NCBI GenBank assembly: GCA_018238155.1
Contig: JABCTZ010000032.1
Span: 298,491-362,490 of the forward strand
Direction: 5' to 3'
From: Candidatus Heimdallarchaeota archaeon
GTDB lineage: Archaea; Asgardarchaeota; Heimdallarchaeia; JABLTI01
Length of the DNA stretch: 64,000 nucleotides
The translations under genes were made by a program, and so were the position numbers. Below are positions 63,300 to 64,000 of this stretch, piece by piece. The notes under the pieces were generated by a model that saw nothing but the letters and a program-made list of their open reading frames with translations, was not told the DNA's origin and searched no databases. Every line of letters starts with the position of its first letter. Position 1 is the stretch's first letter.

Positions 63300-63932
63300 T
63301 TGAAGATTCAAACTGAAACAAAAAGAGATTTGGGTGTCATTCTTTTTCTCGTAATAGGCTCTATTTTTACTTCTCTAATTTGGATAGGGGATATTGTTTC
63401 TTGGGCTTTTCTTGGAAACGGTTTTACATTGGATATAATCTTGTTGATTGTAGCAATCGGATTAACATCATTAATGGTCTATTATAGTAAAAAAACCAAA
63501 ATACCATCAAAATCATTTGAAAATCTCGCAGATGCAGAGTTAGACTTTAGATTAAAAGATAAATCTCTGGATAGTAAAACAAAAGCACTTATTGAAAGTG
63601 AAATCGAATCCCGTAGACGGAAAAAGGCTACTCATTCTCTTCGGAAAGAGAACGCTGCTTTCTTTACCTGTAACACTTGTGGTGAAGTAATTAAATCTAA
63701 AGCGAAAAGCTGCTCTGCATGTGATTCTCCACGGTCTTTATGTGCAATTTGTCAATCAGAGCTTTCACCTGATGATACAATAGTTAGAACACTTTGTTGC
63801 CAGAGTTATGCTCACAAAGAACACATTTTAAATTGGCTTTCTGCAAAAGGATATTGTCCTAATTGCTTGCAGCAAATAAAGGAAAACGATTTAGTTTCAA
63901 TCATTTTTATTGATTATATTTCAAGTGAATAG
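63300..63932 (+). CDS. Membrane-anchored zinc-ribbon plus RING-like protein
   Basis: A 210-residue protein starting at TTG. Two membrane helices (about 10-32 and 38-60) are followed by a charged helical stretch and then two zinc modules. The first is CNTCGEVIKSKAKSCSAC (CxxC-10-CxxC). The second is CAICQSELSPDD...CCQSYAHKEHILNWLSAKGYCPNC, which follows the RING-H2 layout (C-x2-C, C, H, H, then W and C-P-x-C), though the residue where a histidine usually follows the third cysteine is Gln/Ser. RING E3-like proteins with ubiquitin systems are known in Asgard archaea. No ubiquitin, E1 or E2 gene is in the window. Confidence 0.75.
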   Translation: MKIQTETKRDLGVILFLVIGSIFTSLIWIGDIVSWAFLGNGFTLDIILLIVAIGLTSLMVYYSKKTKIPSKSFENLADAELDFRLKDKSLDSKTKALIESEIESRRRKKATHSLRKENAAFFTCNTCGEVIKSKAKSCSACDSPRSLCAICQSELSPDDTIVRTLCCQSYAHKEHILNWLSAKGYCPNCLQQIKENDLVSIIFIDYISSE

Positions 63933-64000
63933 AGCTGACCTTGGAATCAGCTTGTAATAATTCGAAATGATCCATGTTTCAATTTGTTTAATTTATTGAG

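Noticed and set aside
1..64000. CRISPR array
   Set aside because: No set of evenly spaced identical repeats with unique spacers was noticed while reading the window; no Cas gene was recognised.

Overview
The window looks like a chromosomal segment from an Asgard (Promethearchaeota) archaeon. It is AT-rich and combines archaeal information-processing genes (Alba, TruD, Pth2, Hef, a tRNA with an archaeal-type intron, SSSCA1-family zinc ribbon) with families typical of Asgard genomes: Ras/Rab-like small GTPases, Roadblock/LC7 proteins, a gelsolin-like domain, an OST3/OST6-like membrane protein, a Trm9-like methyltransferase and a RING-like zinc protein. TTG and GTG starts are frequent. The Wood-Ljungdahl gene content would fit a Loki-, Hel- or Thor-like lineage, but that placement is inference.

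Layout: 0-5 kb holds an intron-containing tRNA-Ile, two paralogous small GTPases, an OST3/6-like membrane protein, a thioredoxin and an acidic membrane-anchored protein. 4.8-11 kb is a divergent formylmethanofuran dehydrogenase (Fwd) locus: fwdB and fwdD on the minus strand, ferredoxin, polyferredoxin, fwdA and fwdC on the plus strand. fwdA has no ATG, GTG or TTG at its family-expected N-terminus. 11-16 kb carries secreted or anchored surface proteins (p24-like topology, beta-helix, glycosidase-like). 16-20 kb has an apparently frameshifted ORF, a radical SAM/ATP-grasp pair and a decayed copy of the tail of the glycosidase-like gene. 21-23 kb has a broken tnpB, followed by Alba with a lysine-rich tail. 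23-29 kb is mostly housekeeping plus a candidate C/D-box-like RNA. 29-32 kb has two large paralogous pilin-like proteins. 32-40 kb holds DHH, DUF2797, Hef and HD-domain genes. 40-44 kb groups two Roadblock proteins, a gelsolin-like protein, a possible PAC3-like chaperone, a NYN protein and a cis-prenyltransferase. 45-49 kb is a bshC-bshB-bshA set for bacillithiol synthesis. 49-54 kb is a three-gene NuoE/NuoF/NuoG-NfnB flavoprotein complex. 54-61 kb has an ABC exporter-like pair, a beta-lactamase-fold hydrolase and a beta-propeller surface protein; 61.6-63 kb is gdhA; the end has a membrane-anchored RING-like protein.

How the genes fit together: Fwd starts the methyl branch of the archaeal Wood-Ljungdahl pathway and needs low-potential ferredoxin. 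The NuoEFG/NfnB-like complex could exchange electrons among NAD(H), NADP(H) and ferredoxin, and glutamate dehydrogenase and a diaminopentanoate dehydrogenase-like enzyme link amino-acid turnover to NADP(H). The bsh genes suggest a low-molecular-weight thiol. The GTPases, Roadblock and gelsolin-like proteins suggest the regulatory and cytoskeletal toolkit known from Asgard archaea. All functions are read from sequence motifs recalled from families; no database search was run.
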